A DNA stretch of 46,843 nucleotides from the NCBI RefSeq assembly GCF_000282615.1, contig NZ_AKIY01000054.1:1-46843 (forward strand), read 5' to 3'. Shown piece after piece: positions 1 to 9,486 of the stretch (position 1 is its first letter; each line of letters begins with the position of its first letter). Both the position numbers and the translations under genes were made by a program. The stretch comes from Bradyrhizobium sp. YR681 (GTDB taxonomy: Bacteria; Pseudomonadota; Alphaproteobacteria; Rhizobiales; Xanthobacteraceae). The notes beneath the pieces are model-generated. The model was not told the DNA's origin, did not search any database, and worked only from the letters and a program-made list of their open reading frames with translations.

Positions 1-1
1 G

Positions 2-895
2 GGCGGCCGTCCGCCACTCAAGCGCATCCGCTTCCTCGAAGTGCCGGAGGTCGCGAGCCGCATCAACGGGCTGCTCTCGGGCGAATACCAGTTCGCCTGC
101 GACATTCCGCCGGACCAGATCGCCGGCATCGAGAAGAACTCCGCGTTCGAGGTGCAGGGCGGCACCATCCTCAATCACCGCCTGACCGTGTTCGACAAGA
201 ACCACGCCGTGCTCGCCAATCCGCTGGTGCGCCGCGCCTTCACCCATGCGATCGACCGCCAGGCCATCGTCGACAGCCTGTGGGCCGGCCGCACCCGCGT
301 GCCGAAGGGCCTGCAGTGGGAGTTCTACGGCGACATGTTCAACGCCGACTGGAGCGTCCCGGCCTACGATCCCAAGCTCGCGCAGGATCTGCTGAAGCAG
401 GCCAATTACAAGGGCGATCCGATCCCGTACCGTCTGCTCAACAACTACTACACCAACCAGGTCGCGACCGCGCAGGTGCTGGTCGAGATGTGGAAGTCGG
501 TCGGCCTCAACGTCCAGATCGAGACCAAGGAGAACTGGTCGCAGATCATGGAACGTGCGCCGACGCGCGCGGTGCGCGACTGGTCGAACTCGGCCGCCTT
601 CAACGATCCGGTCTCGTCGTTGGTCGCCCAGCACGGCCCGAACGGCCAGCAGCAGCAGATCGGCGAATGGACCAACGTGGAGCTGAACAAGCTCTCCGAA
701 TTCCTGGAGACCTCGACCGACCGCGCCGCCCGCAAGAAGGCATTCCACCGCATGCTGGAGATCGCCGAGCGCGAGGACCCCGCCTACACGGTGCTGCACC
801 AGAACGCGACCTTCACGGCCAAGCCGAAATCCATCAAGTGGAAGGCCTCGCCGGCCTTCGCGATGGATTTCCGCGCCGGCAATTTCGAGGTCTGA
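2..895 (+). CDS. ABC transporter substrate-binding protein, family 5 (5' end cut by window)
   Basis: C-terminal ~297 residues of a periplasmic peptide/nickel-type solute-binding protein. The frame is open from base 2, so the true start lies outside the window; the GTG at 41 is internal. Family-5 features visible are the NPLVRRAFTHAIDR segment and the following VDSLWAG, the region where the ligand lid is formed, and a C-terminal YTVLHQNATF stretch. It is followed after one base by an ATPase gene, then a second ATPase and two permeases, so it supplies substrate to a Dpp/Opp-type importer. The substrate (peptide, opine, sugar or other) cannot be told from this part. Family assignment is firm; specificity is unknown. 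Confidence 0.9.
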   Translation, partial: GGRPPLKRIRFLEVPEVASRINGLLSGEYQFACDIPPDQIAGIEKNSAFEVQGGTILNHRLTVFDKNHAVLANPLVRRAFTHAIDRQAIVDSLWAGRTRVPKGLQWEFYGDMFNADWSVPAYDPKLAQDLLKQANYKGDPIPYRLLNNYYTNQVATAQVLVEMWKSVGLNVQIETKENWSQIMERAPTRAVRDWSNSAAFNDPVSSLVAQHGPNGQQQQIGEWTNVELNKLSEFLETSTDRAARKKAFHRMLEIAEREDPAYTVLHQNATFTAKPKSIKWKASPAFAMDFRAGNFEV

Positions 896-896
896 G

Positions 897-1880
897 GTGG
901 CACCGCTGGTCAGCATTGAAGGCCTGAGCGTCGCCTTTGGCGGCGTGCCGGTGCTGCGTGGCGTCGATCTCGCCCTCGGCAAGGGCGAGGCCCTCGGCCT
1001 CGTCGGCGAGTCCGGCTCCGGCAAGTCGGTGACGTGGCTTGCCGCGCTCGGCCTGTTGCCGCGGCATGCCAAGGTCGCGGGCTCGGTGCGGCTCGACGGG
1101 TGCGAGCTCCTCGGCGCGCCTGCGGCCGAACTCGACCGGATCAGGGGCGGGCGGGTCGCCATGATCTTCCAGGATCCGGCGAGCGCGCTCAATCCGGTGC
1201 TGACCATCCGCAAGCAGCTTTGCGAGGCCTTGGCCTTGCATCGCGATCTCTCCGGCGAGGCGGTGAAGGCGGAAGCGCGGCGGCTGCTGGATATTGTCGG
1301 CATTCCCGATGCGGCGCGGCGGCTGTCCGCCTATCCGCATGAATTCTCCGGCGGCCAGGTCCAGCGCATCATGATCGCGATGGCGCTCGCCGGAAACCCT
1401 GACGTGCTGATCGCGGACGAGCCGACCACCGCGCTCGACGCCACCATCCAGGCGCAGATTCTGGAGCTGCTCTCGACCATCCGCCGCGAGATGGGCATGG
1501 CGATGGTGCTGATCAGCCACGATCTCGGCGTGGTCGCCGAAAACTGCGACCGCGTCGCCGTGATGTATGCCGGCCGCATCGTCGAGCAGGCGCCCAGCAA
1601 CCAGCTCTTCGCCGACCCTGTCCACCCCTATGCGCAAGGCCTGATTGGTGCGCTGCCGCCGCTCGACGGGCCGCGCCGGCGGCTGACCGCCATTCCCGGA
1701 ACGGTGCCCGATCCTGCGCACATGCCTGATGGATGCGCCTTCGCGCCGCGTTGCGTGCTGGCAGCCGAGCCGTGCGGCCTTGCGGCCCCAACCCTCGCGC
1801 CGATCGCAAACGACCGCGCCGTGGCCTGCATCCGCGCCGAGGCTTCGCGCCGCGCGCTGCTCGGGATCGCGGCCGAATGA
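897..1880 (+). CDS. Peptide/nickel-type ABC transporter ATPase (DppD-like)
   Basis: Cytoplasmic ATPase subunit of the importer, 327 aa from a GTG start one base after the preceding stop. Walker A is GESGSGKS, the signature is FSGGQ instead of LSGGQ, and Walker B is VLIADEP followed by TTALD. The C-terminal oligopeptide-type extension ([13 protein letters not shown]) is present. Four cysteines at the end (DGCAFAPRC, then EPC and AVAC) match the cluster that binds a [4Fe-4S] centre in some DppD proteins; that role is inferred. The end overlaps the next ATPase by ATGA, indicating translational coupling. Confidence 0.93.
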   Translation: MAPLVSIEGLSVAFGGVPVLRGVDLALGKGEALGLVGESGSGKSVTWLAALGLLPRHAKVAGSVRLDGCELLGAPAAELDRIRGGRVAMIFQDPASALNPVLTIRKQLCEALALHRDLSGEAVKAEARRLLDIVGIPDAARRLSAYPHEFSGGQVQRIMIAMALAGNPDVLIADEPTTALDATIQAQILELLSTIRREMGMAMVLISHDLGVVAENCDRVAVMYAGRIVEQAPSNQLFADPVHPYAQGLIGALPPLDGPRRRLTAIPGTVPDPAHMPDGCAFAPRCVLAAEPCGLAAPTLAPIANDRAVACIRAEASRRALLGIAAE

Positions 1881-2869
1881 GCGCGCCGCTCGTCGAGGTG
1901 TCCGCGATCTCGCGCAGCTACGCTATGCGCTCCGGAATGTTCGGTCGTAGCACGGCCGTCCATGCGGTCGACGGCGTCTCGCTGTCGATCCGCAAAGGCG
2001 AAACGCTCGGCCTCGTCGGCGAGTCCGGTTCGGGCAAATCCACCACGGGGCGGATCGTGCTCGGCCTCGAGTCGCCCGATCGCGGCGAGGTGCGGTTCGA
2101 CGGCAAGCCGATGGCCGCGCCCGGGACGGCCGCCTGGCGTGCGCAGCGCGCGCGGATGCAGATGATCTTCCAGGACCCGCTTGGCGCGCTGGACCGGCGC
2201 TTGCCGGTCGCCACTCAAATCCGTGAGCCGCTGGACATTCACGGTCTCGGCACGCCCGTCGGGCGCGAGGAGCGCGTCCGCGAATTGCTGCGCGCGGTCG
2301 AGCTGACGCCGGCGCATGGTGTGCGCTATCCGGGCGCGCTCTCGGGTGGACAACGCCAGCGCATCGTGCTGGCGCGCGCGCTCGCCACGAAGCCGGAATT
2401 TCTCGTCTGCGACGAGCCGGTCAGCGCACTCGACGTCTCGATTCAGGCCCAGGTGGTGAATCTGCTGTGCGATCTCCAGGCGCAACTTGGGCTGACGCTG
2501 CTGTTCATCAGCCACGATCTGCGCGTCGTCAGGCAGATCAGCAATATCGTCGCGGTGATGTATCTCGGCCGCATCGTCGAGATCGGGAGTGCCGACGATC
2601 TGTTTGCGCGTCCAGAGCATCCGTATACGCAGGCGCTGGTGTCGGCCTCGCCGGCGCCGGGCCGCCGCAGCGCCGGCCGCATCGTGCTCGCAGGCGATCC
2701 GCCGAACCCGGCTGCGCGCCCCCAAGGCTGCGCCTTCCATCCGCGTTGCGCGCGCGCGATCGCGCGGTGTGCGAGCGAGGTGCCGGTTCTCTCGGCCGTC
2801 GGCGGTGACAGGCAGGTCGCGTGCCATCTCGTGACGGGCCCGCAGCTCGCGACGCAGGACGCGGCGTGA
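1877..2869 (+). CDS. Peptide/nickel-type ABC transporter ATPase (DppF-like)
   Basis: Second ATPase of the importer, 330 aa, expected to pair with the DppD-like subunit. The start is the ATG at 1877, overlapping the previous stop as ATGA; the frame is open upstream to 1733 but that part lies inside the previous gene. Walker [10 protein letters not shown], signature LSGGQRQR and Walker B FLVCDEP are intact. The C-terminal extension has HPYTQALVSASP and a Cys-containing tail (GCAFHPRC and RC). Its stop overlaps the next ATG as TGATG. Confidence 0.93.
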   Translation: MSAPLVEVSAISRSYAMRSGMFGRSTAVHAVDGVSLSIRKGETLGLVGESGSGKSTTGRIVLGLESPDRGEVRFDGKPMAAPGTAAWRAQRARMQMIFQDPLGALDRRLPVATQIREPLDIHGLGTPVGREERVRELLRAVELTPAHGVRYPGALSGGQRQRIVLARALATKPEFLVCDEPVSALDVSIQAQVVNLLCDLQAQLGLTLLFISHDLRVVRQISNIVAVMYLGRIVEIGSADDLFARPEHPYTQALVSASPAPGRRSAGRIVLAGDPPNPAARPQGCAFHPRCARAIARCASEVPVLSAVGGDRQVACHLVTGPQLATQDAA

Positions 2870-3798
2870 TGGGGCGTTATTTCGCCATTCGGATCGGACG
2901 CGCCGCCCTGACGATCGTGCTCGTCGTCACCTTCGCCTTCGTCGTGCTGCGCCTGTCCGGCGATCCCGCGCTGATGATCCTGGGACCGGAGGCGCCGCCG
3001 GAGGTCATCGCGGCCTTCCGCAAAGCCTGGGGCCTCGATGATCCCATCTGGTTCCAGTATCTCGATTACTTTCACGCCATCGCCAAGGGCGAGCTCGGCC
3101 GCTCCATGCGCGACGGCAGGCCCGCGATCCAGCTCGTGCTGGAGCGGATCCCCGCAACATTGGCGCTGACGCTGCCGGCCTTTGTCTTCAAGGTCGCGCT
3201 CGGCGTTCCCGCCGGCATCTACGCCGCGCTGCATCGCGGCTCGGGAATCGACCGTGTCGTCATGATGACGGCCGTGGCCGGGTTCACCGTCCCGAGCTTC
3301 GTGCTGGCGCTGATCCTCGTTCTCGTCTTCGCCGTGCAGCTCGGCTGGCTGCCCTCGGGCGGGCAGGACAGCTGGCGTCACGCCATCCTGCCGATCGCGA
3401 CGCTGAGCCTCGGCGGCGCCGCGGTGCTGGCGCGCTTCACCCGCAGCGCGATGCTGGAGGTGCTGGGCCAGCCTTATATCCGCACCGCCTCCGCCAAGGG
3501 CGTGCCGTGGCGCAAGGTGGTGACCTCGCATGCGCTGCCGAATGCGGCGATCCCGACCGTCACCATTCTCGGCTTCATGGTGGGAACGCTGATCGCGGGC
3601 GCGGTCGTGGTCGAGAGCGTGTTCTCGTGGCCGGGGGTAGGGCGGCTTCTCGTCGTTGCGGTTGCCAATCGCGACCTCGCCGTCGTGCAATGCATCCTGC
3701 TGCTGGTGGCGCTGACCATGGTGACGTCGAACCTGATCGTCGACTTTCTCTACGGCTTCCTTGATCCGCGCCTGCGCGCCAAGGGAGCGCACGCATGA
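2869..3798 (+). CDS. ABC transporter permease (DppB-like)
   Basis: Inner-membrane permease of about 309 aa. The N-terminus MGRYFAIRIGRAALTIVLVV is a typical DppB first membrane segment. The binding-protein-dependent transport signature lies around RTASAKGVPWRKVVTSHALP, the EAA-type loop that contacts the ATPases. Five or six hydrophobic segments follow the usual family layout. The start at 2869 overlaps the previous stop by one base, and the end overlaps DppC by four bases. Confidence 0.92.
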   Translation: MGRYFAIRIGRAALTIVLVVTFAFVVLRLSGDPALMILGPEAPPEVIAAFRKAWGLDDPIWFQYLDYFHAIAKGELGRSMRDGRPAIQLVLERIPATLALTLPAFVFKVALGVPAGIYAALHRGSGIDRVVMMTAVAGFTVPSFVLALILVLVFAVQLGWLPSGGQDSWRHAILPIATLSLGGAAVLARFTRSAMLEVLGQPYIRTASAKGVPWRKVVTSHALPNAAIPTVTILGFMVGTLIAGAVVVESVFSWPGVGRLLVVAVANRDLAVVQCILLLVALTMVTSNLIVDFLYGFLDPRLRAKGAHA

Positions 3799-4655
3799 CC
3801 GACGCGACATTGAAAGACACGACTGTCCGCCGCCGCGTCAGCCTTCCCACAATCCCGGTCTCGGTGGCGCTCGCCGTCGCCTGGATCGTCGCGATGCTGG
3901 TGATCGCCGCGCTCGCCGAGAAGATCGCGCCCTATGGCTATACCCAGCTCGACCTGCGCAACCGGCTCTCGGCGCCCGGCAATGTCGCGCACTGGCTCGG
4001 CACCGACGAGCTCGGCCGTGACGTGCTGTCGCGCCTGCTCGTCTCGATCCGCATCTCGCTGCTGATCGCCTTCGGCGCCACGGCGATCTCGGCGATCGTC
4101 GGCACCACGCTCGGCTTTCTCGCCGCGCATTTTCGCGGGGTGGTCGAGCAATTCGTGCTGATGCTGTCCGACTTCCAGGCCAGCATGCCCTTCCTGATCA
4201 TGGCGCTCGCGGTGCTCGCCTTCTTCGGCAATTCTCTGCCCTTGCTGATCGGCCTGATGGGATTTTTCGGCTGGGAGCGCTACGCCCGCATCGCCCGGGG
4301 CCTTGCCATCTCGGCCAACGCGCAAGGCTATGCGGCCGCCGTCCGCCAATTGGGGGCGACGCCGCCACGGATTTACCTTCGGCACATCCTGCCCAACATC
4401 GCCTCGACCCTGATCGTCTCGACCACGCTTGTTTTCCCCGAGGTGATCCTGATGGAATCGGGCCTGTCCTTCCTCGGCCTCGGCGTGCAGCCGCCGATGA
4501 CCAGCCTCGGCAACATGGTCGGCTATGGTCGCGAATACCTGACCCGCGCACCCTGGATCATGCTGGCGCCGGCGGCGACCATCGTCGTGACCACCCTGGC
4601 GGTCTCCGTGATCGGCGACTGGCTGCGCGACCGGCTCGATCCGACCCTGCAATAA
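3795..4655 (+). CDS. ABC transporter permease (DppC-like)
   Basis: Second permease of the importer, 286 aa, start overlapping the previous stop as ATGA. DppC features are the N-terminal soluble segment ending in [17 protein letters not shown], which is nearly diagnostic, and the EAA loop near [19 protein letters not shown] followed by LPN. It closes the operon. A palindromic repeat follows 17 bases after the stop and could stabilise or end the message. Confidence 0.93.
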   Translation: MTDATLKDTTVRRRVSLPTIPVSVALAVAWIVAMLVIAALAEKIAPYGYTQLDLRNRLSAPGNVAHWLGTDELGRDVLSRLLVSIRISLLIAFGATAISAIVGTTLGFLAAHFRGVVEQFVLMLSDFQASMPFLIMALAVLAFFGNSLPLLIGLMGFFGWERYARIARGLAISANAQGYAAAVRQLGATPPRIYLRHILPNIASTLIVSTTLVFPEVILMESGLSFLGLGVQPPMTSLGNMVGYGREYLTRAPWIMLAPAATIVVTTLAVSVIGDWLRDRLDPTLQ

Positions 4656-4672
4656 CGGCAAAGTGCGCTTCC

Positions 4673-4756
4673 GTAGCCCGGATGGAGCGAAGCGAAATCC
4701 GGGGCCGCTTTATCCGCGGCGCGAATCCCGGATTGCGCTTCGCTCCATCCGGGCTA
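4673..4756. repeat. Dispersed palindromic intergenic repeat
   Basis: Two arms of about 30 bases face each other: GTAGCCCGGATGGAGCGAAG (4673 on) and its near-perfect reverse complement ending in CTTCGCTCCATCCGGGCTAC-type sequence at 4756, around a 23-base centre. The 'TAGCCCGGATGGAGCGAAGCG' palindrome is a common intergenic repeat in Bradyrhizobium genomes (from memory). It lies between the Dpp-type operon and ilvD and would fold into a long hairpin in RNA. Confidence 0.8.
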
Positions 4757-4912
4757 CGACGGGCTACGAAGAGCCCGCGCCGGGAGCAGGGGAGCCCTGT
4801 CCGGCCCAAGTTCCCGTTGCGCCGGCCCAGTCCGTGCGCTATCCGGCCACAAAGGCCTGAGGCGGCTTCCATATTTTCCCGCCCGGCTGCCCAACCGAGG
4901 ACGGAAACCGCC

Positions 4913-6763
4913 ATGCCAGCCTATCGCTCCCGCACCACCACCCACGGCCGCAACATGGCGGGCGCCCGCGGCCTCTGGCGCGCGACGGGCATGAAGGACG
5001 GCGATTTCGGCAAGCCGATCATCGCGGTGGTCAACTCCTTCACCCAGTTCGTGCCCGGCCATGTCCATCTGAAGGACCTCGGCCAGCTCGTCGCCCGCGA
5101 GATCGAGCAGGCCGGCGGCGTGGCGAAAGAGTTCAACACCATCGCGGTCGATGACGGCATCGCCATGGGCCATGACGGCATGCTCTACAGCCTGCCGTCG
5201 CGCGAATTGATCGCCGACAGCGTCGAGTACATGGTCAACGCGCATTGCGCCGACGGCATGGTCTGCATCTCCAATTGCGACAAGATCACGCCCGGCATGC
5301 TGATGGCCGCGCTGCGGCTCAACATCCCCGCCGTGTTCGTCTCGGGCGGCCCGATGGAGGCCGGCAAGGTCAAGCTCCAGGGCAAGACCAAGGCGGTCGA
5401 CCTCATCGACGCCATGGTGGCCGCGGCCGACTCCAAGGTCAGCGACGAGGACGTCAAGGTGATCGAGCGCTCGGCGTGTCCGACCTGCGGCTCCTGCTCG
5501 GGCATGTTCACCGCCAACTCCATGAACTGCCTGACCGAGGCGCTTGGCCTCGCGCTGCCCGGCAACGGCACGGTGGTCGCCACCCACGCCGACCGCAAGC
5601 GCCTGTTCGTCGAGGCCGGCCACACCATCGTCGATATCGTGCGCCGCTATTACGAGCAGGACGACGCCTCGGTGCTGCCGCGCAACATCGCGAATTTCAC
5701 GGCGTTCGAGAACGCGATGACGCTGGACATCGCCATGGGCGGCTCCACCAACACCGTGCTGCATCTGCTCGCCGCCGCCCATGAGGGCGAAGTGAAGTTC
5801 AGCATGCAGGACATCGACCGGCTGTCGCGCCGCGTGCCCGTGCTCTGCAAGGTCGCGCCGTCGGTCGCCGACGTGCATGTCGAGGACGTGCATCGCGCCG
5901 GCGGCATCATGGGCATCCTGGGCGAGCTCGACCGCGCCGGCCTGATCGACACCTCGGTCTCGACCGTGCACGCGCCGACCATGAACGACGCGCTGGAGCG
6001 CTGGGACATCAAGCGTTCGAAGAGCGAGTCCGTCCGCACCTTCTTCCGGGCCTCGCCCGGCGGCATCCCGACCCAGGTCGCCTTCAGCCAGGAGCGCCGC
6101 TACGACGAGCTCGATACCGATCGCGAGAAGGGCGTCGTGCGCAATCTCGAGCACGCCTTCAGCAAGGACGGCGGCCTTGCCGTGCTCTACGGCAATCTCG
6201 CGCAGGACGGCTGCATCGTGAAGACCGCCGGCGTCGACGCCTCGATCCTGAAGTTCTCCGGCCCCGCGCGCGTGTTCGAAAGCCAGGACGCGGCGGTGGA
6301 AGGCATCCTCGGCGGCAAGGTCGTTGCGGGCGAGGTCGTGGTCATCATCTATGAAGGCCCGCGCGGCGGCCCCGGCATGCAGGAGATGCTGTATCCGACC
6401 AGCTATCTGAAATCGATGGGCCTCGGCAAAGCCTGCGCGCTCGTCACCGACGGACGCTTCTCCGGCGGCTCGTCCGGCCTGTCGATCGGCCATCTGTCGC
6501 CGGAAGCCGCCGAAGGCGGCAACATCGGTCTCGTGCGCACCGGCGATATCATCGCCATCGACATCCCGAACCGCAGCATCACGCTGGAAGTCTCCGACGA
6601 GGAGCTCGCCAGCCGCCGCGCCGCGGAAGAGGCGAAGGGCGACACCGCCTGGCAGGCGGTGGGCCGCAAGCGCAACGTCTCGACCGCGCTGCAGGCTTAC
6701 GCCGCGCTCACCACCAGCGCCGCGCGCGGCGCGGTGCGCGAGGTGAAGCGTCGCGCGAAGTAG
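4913..6763 (+). CDS. ilvD: Dihydroxy-acid dehydratase
   Basis: Catalyses dehydration of 2,3-dihydroxy-isovalerate and 2,3-dihydroxy-3-methylvalerate in valine, leucine and isoleucine synthesis; cytoplasmic, 616 aa, normal length. The start is the ATG at 4913 ([20 protein letters not shown]), the usual IlvD N-terminus; the frame is open upstream to 4682 but runs through the repeat. Iron-sulfur ligands are visible as Cys122 ([10 protein letters not shown]) and Cys195 in the [10 protein letters not shown] motif. The region after [12 protein letters not shown] lacks the extra Cys of [2Fe-2S] enzymes, so an E. coli-like oxygen-sensitive [4Fe-4S] type is inferred. The C-terminal DGRFSGG motif is present. 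Apparently monocistronic. Confidence 0.97.
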   Translation: MPAYRSRTTTHGRNMAGARGLWRATGMKDGDFGKPIIAVVNSFTQFVPGHVHLKDLGQLVAREIEQAGGVAKEFNTIAVDDGIAMGHDGMLYSLPSRELIADSVEYMVNAHCADGMVCISNCDKITPGMLMAALRLNIPAVFVSGGPMEAGKVKLQGKTKAVDLIDAMVAAADSKVSDEDVKVIERSACPTCGSCSGMFTANSMNCLTEALGLALPGNGTVVATHADRKRLFVEAGHTIVDIVRRYYEQDDASVLPRNIANFTAFENAMTLDIAMGGSTNTVLHLLAAAHEGEVKFSMQDIDRLSRRVPVLCKVAPSVADVHVEDVHRAGGIMGILGELDRAGLIDTSVSTVHAPTMNDALERWDIKRSKSESVRTFFRASPGGIPTQVAFSQERRYDELDTDREKGVVRNLEHAFSKDGGLAVLYGNLAQDGCIVKTAGVDASILKFSGPARVFESQDAAVEGILGGKVVAGEVVVIIYEGPRGGPGMQEMLYPTSYLKSMGLGKACALVTDGRFSGGSSGLSIGHLSPEAAEGGNIGLVRTGDIIAIDIPNRSITLEVSDEELASRRAAEEAKGDTAWQAVGRKRNVSTALQAYAALTTSAARGAVREVKRRAK

Positions 6764-6790
6764 GCGCGCCTGCGTCTCGCCGCGAACTGT

Positions 6791-6836
6791 GACCTCATCC
6801 TGAGGGCCCGCCAAAGGCGGGCGTCTCGAAGGATGG
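6791..6836. repeat. Dispersed palindromic intergenic repeat
   Basis: Starts with CCTCATCCTGAGGGCCCGCC and ends with GGCGGGCGTCTCGAAGGATG. The inner stem is GCCCGCC-AAA-GGCGGGC (6806-6822), with outer pairing CATCC/GGATG. This 'CCTCATCCTGAG...TCTCGAAGGATG' element is very common between Bradyrhizobium genes (from memory). It sits 27 bases downstream of ilvD and may act as its transcript end. Confidence 0.75.
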
Positions 6837-6898
6837 CTACGGGGCAGGTCGCGGCTCGCTTCGTCGGGGCGCGATTCCGCGCATGGTCAACAAGTGCT

Positions 6899-6924
6899 GA
6901 ACGGCCGGCGAAAGCCGGCCGTTC
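6899..6924 (+). terminator. Strong GAAA-tetraloop hairpin, possible terminator
   Basis: Perfect 11-bp stem GAACGGCCGGC / GCCGGCCGTTC closed by a GAAA tetraloop. No clear T-run follows (GCATTAAG), so intrinsic termination is uncertain; it may instead be a structured 5' element of the following gene or a processing site. Confidence 0.45.
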
Positions 6925-7025
6925 GCATTAAGGACGTCCCCATGAACTTCAGCGGGGTTGGATTTTGCGGCGTATACTTGCTGCGACCTTCGCAAATCCA
7001 TTTCTGGCAACTGGGGCACCACATA

Positions 7026-7400
7026 ATGTCTCGTACTCTTGCTGTTGTTTTGTCCACGGCCGTCGCTGCGATCTCGATGACATCAGCTGCGTCCGCCGGC
7101 TGCTACAATTGCTACACCCCGCCGCCGTGCCAGACCTGCTACCAGCAGCAATACGTGCAGCCGCAATACCGTACCGTCGACGAGACCGTGATGGTGTCGC
7201 CGGGCGCGACCGTCGCGCACCGCACGCCCGCGCAGTACCGCACCGTGATGGTGCCGCAGACCGTGATGGTCGCCCCGCCGAGCGTCCAGTACCAGCGCAT
7301 CCCGCCGCAATACGCCACGCGCCAGCGCGTCGAGATGGTCTCGCCCGGCTATTCCTACTACGCCCCGGTGCAGACGGGCTGCGCGTCCTGCGGCTACTGA
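7026..7400 (+). CDS. Small exported Tyr/Gln/Pro-rich protein, unknown function
   Basis: 124 aa. A signal peptide is evident (MSRTLAVVLSTAVAAISMTS then AASA and cleavage before GCYNC). The mature part is low-complexity: Cys pairs near the start (GCYNCYTPPPCQTC), then repeated QYRTVDETVMVSP / QYRTVMVPQTVMV units, and a Cys pair at the end (GCASCGY). The start is the ATG at 7026; the frame opens earlier, at 6894, but only from 7026 is there a signal peptide. No enzyme family is recognised. A periplasmic or cell-surface structural protein is a guess. A clear terminator follows 26 bases downstream. Confidence 0.75.
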   Translation: MSRTLAVVLSTAVAAISMTSAASAGCYNCYTPPPCQTCYQQQYVQPQYRTVDETVMVSPGATVAHRTPAQYRTVMVPQTVMVAPPSVQYQRIPPQYATRQRVEMVSPGYSYYAPVQTGCASCGY

Positions 7401-7426
7401 GCTAGCGCGGCAACGACACATTCCAG

Positions 7427-7454
7427 GCGGCGCTCCTGACGGGGCGCCGTTTTC
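7427..7454 (+). terminator. Intrinsic terminator
   Basis: A 10-bp GC-rich stem (GCGGCGCTCC / GGGGCGCCGT, with two G-U pairs), loop TGAC, followed by TTTCC. Well placed to end the transcript of the gene at 7026-7400. Confidence 0.75.
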
Positions 7455-7549
7455 CCCGTCTCCACAAAGCGCTGCATTACGCTAGGAAAGCGGGACGCCC
7501 GAGTCGGGGCAGATCAAAACGGCGCACAATCGTTCCGGTGGGAGAAGGT

Positions 7550-8425
7550 CTAACGAGCGGAACAGCGCTTCTCCCCGGTCGTCTCTCGATACGTCGCGCC
7601 GTTGATTCGATGTTCACCGGGTGGAGCAGATTCCCAGACGCAATCTGAAGTCCCACGTTTGCATTCGTATACATCAATGAGGTAGTTCGAATTGTTCGTG
7701 CAATAAATATGGTTGAATGCGCCATTGGCGACGGGAACTGTTTTACAGCTGATCAGGCTCTCCCAGCCTTGGGGGCAAACCCCAGCGCTCGGGGGCTTGG
7801 AATTCTGTGCAGCCTGTTTGATGGCCGCAGCGGCTGATTGGGCCTCTGCAAACTTTTTTTCCGGGTCTTGCGCGAATGCCGCCTGTACGTTTGTGATGCA
7901 GAACTCAGAATTAGGTCCATAAGTCGTCGCGAAAGCGGATTCACCGCTCTTTTCGTCGATCGCGCTACAAACTGCTTCGGCATGCTCGCGTGAGCCAAAC
8001 TCAAACGCGTCTGGATCTATCCTATAGCAAGCGCCGTTCCTACAGTTGGGATGATGCTCCCATTTTTGAGAGGTTGGGGCGCTGGCACGTGGGGGCGCGT
8101 TTTGCGCCGGCTGCTGTCGTGAAGGACGCGCTATTTCGCTCGACTGCCCCTCGTCTTCGAGCCGATCCTTTCGTTTTGCAATAGCCAGCGCATCTTCGTA
8201 GGGGATACAGCCCGCCGGCCCGCCCATTGCTGGGTTCGCAGAATTTGTTATCAGGTTCGAGCAGAAGAAAACCCGCTTTTCTCTCTGACACTCACGAAGC
8301 GTTGGATACAGCCTTATTTTCTCACTTTCTCGCACCCAGGATTTACTAGAGTATTCTATGCAGCGGTCAGCGCTTGCGGGCGCCGATACAAATAGCAATC
8401 CGACTGCGATGACGGCCTTTCGCAT
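7550..8425 (-). CDS. Exported Cys-rich protein, unknown function
   Basis: 291 aa from the ATG at 8425, which overlaps the stop of the upstream gene as TAATG and gives a good signal peptide (MRKAVIAVGLLFVSAPASA, then DRC). An alternative ATG at 8440 would add five residues and weaken the signal. The mature protein has about a dozen Cys, suggesting disulfides in the periplasm, and a polar Ala/Gln-rich middle. No known domain is recognised. Third positions are clearly less GC-rich than in neighbouring housekeeping genes, consistent with accessory or acquired DNA. Translational coupling suggests it works with the membrane protein encoded just upstream. Confidence 0.75.
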   Translation of the reverse strand: MRKAVIAVGLLFVSAPASADRCIEYSSKSWVRESEKIRLYPTLRECQREKRVFFCSNLITNSANPAMGGPAGCIPYEDALAIAKRKDRLEDEGQSSEIARPSRQQPAQNAPPRASAPTSQKWEHHPNCRNGACYRIDPDAFEFGSREHAEAVCSAIDEKSGESAFATTYGPNSEFCITNVQAAFAQDPEKKFAEAQSAAAAIKQAAQNSKPPSAGVCPQGWESLISCKTVPVANGAFNHIYCTNNSNYLIDVYECKRGTSDCVWESAPPGEHRINGATYRETTGEKRCSAR

Positions 8426-9486
8426 TAAACCCTCAAACATCTGAGCGGAACCCGCGTCTCTGAAGCGCCGAAAAGCTTAAAGCGCCAGATTAAAGAGCAA
8501 GACGGTCCATAATGGTCGATGTGAAAAATGGTGTCCCCGAAGAGAACGAGGTCGACGGCCTTTTCCGTTCGAAGCTGGACACACTTATCGGAGGGGCAGA
8601 CGATCTCTCCGGGCACAGATCCTGGCCTTTCGAATAGCGTGCTACTTTCGACAACGGCCGTACCGTTGCGATAAAGAGTTATGTGCGCGCTTAGTTCGAC
8701 GTTGTGAACTCTGGTGCCGCCGCGACATTCCGAGAAGTCGTCGCTGCAGACTGTCGTGACGCCGGCTCGCGCCGAAACACTGTATTCGTAGTCTTTTAGG
8801 GGAGGCCCCGCTGCCGTGGGTGAAGTCGATCCCCCTGGCCCTGTCCGCGTCTCAATCACCGAACTCTTCTGCGGCTCAGTTCGGGGACCTAAGCTTCCCA
8901 ATGCTGCAAATGCTACGACCCCCAAAATGGCGAATACGCCGATCCAAGCATAGCCGACAGTATTTTCATTCTCGCTAGCAGATGCCCGATCAGCACTGCC
9001 CCCGCTCATTTCTGGCGAGCTAAGGTCGGCATCCGTTGATTTGCTTGCAACGGATTGACGAAGCAGACGCTCAAGCTCCTCAGAAACCGCCTCCACACTC
9101 AGGTTCTCGCCTGCCAAGTCTCCCCGGCCAATAGCTGTGGGGCTACGAAGTGGACGGGCCCCGTGGTCAAATGCATCTCGCTCTCCGTTGTCGGCCTGAA
9201 GGGCCAACTCGGATCGATGAGATCGGGGTTCTTCATCATAAGCTGCCTTTAACGGCCCCCCTCCGTCGACCGGGTCGGCTGCGTTGTGACGAGCGTCCAC
9301 ACGAGGAGTTTCCGGCTTAAACGCTATGTACACGCAGAAGGCCAATGCTGAGGCAATCAGGCCACTGAATACTAGAGCTGCGCCCCCAAGAAGATTCAAA
9401 TACAAAAGCGCCATGCAGCTTCCGACAACCGCAAGCGCCCATTTCACAAGGGACTTCAAAAGACGCGCACCGTTTAGGAAAACCAT
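8425..9486 (-). CDS. Membrane protein with Cys-containing C-terminal domain, unknown function
   Basis: 353 aa. Hydrophobic segments lie at about residues 13-55 (two adjacent helices) and 175-197 (VGYAWIGVFAILGVVAFAAL). Between them is a polar, charged linker, and after the third segment a domain of about 150 residues with five or so Cys (e.g. VCSDDFSEC, VCPSDKC). Topology suggests a cytoplasmic linker and an exported C-terminal domain. No family is recognised. Its stop overlaps the start of the exported protein at 8425, so the two form a pair. Composition is AT-richer than the surroundings. Confidence 0.7.
   Translation of the reverse strand: MVFLNGARLLKSLVKWALAVVGSCMALLYLNLLGGAALVFSGLIASALAFCVYIAFKPETPRVDARHNAADPVDGGGPLKAAYDEEPRSHRSELALQADNGERDAFDHGARPLRSPTAIGRGDLAGENLSVEAVSEELERLLRQSVASKSTDADLSSPEMSGGSADRASASENENTVGYAWIGVFAILGVVAFAALGSLGPRTEPQKSSVIETRTGPGGSTSPTAAGPPLKDYEYSVSARAGVTTVCSDDFSECRGGTRVHNVELSAHITLYRNGTAVVESSTLFERPGSVPGEIVCPSDKCVQLRTEKAVDLVLFGDTIFHIDHYGPSCSLIWRFKLFGASETRVPLRCLRV

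Noticed and set aside
4754..6814. Long minus-strand frame (686 aa) opposite ilvD
   Set aside because: Shadow of ilvD: the sense frame has all IlvD motifs. The antisense product is a His/Asp/Arg-rich composition typical of reverse-read GC-rich genes.
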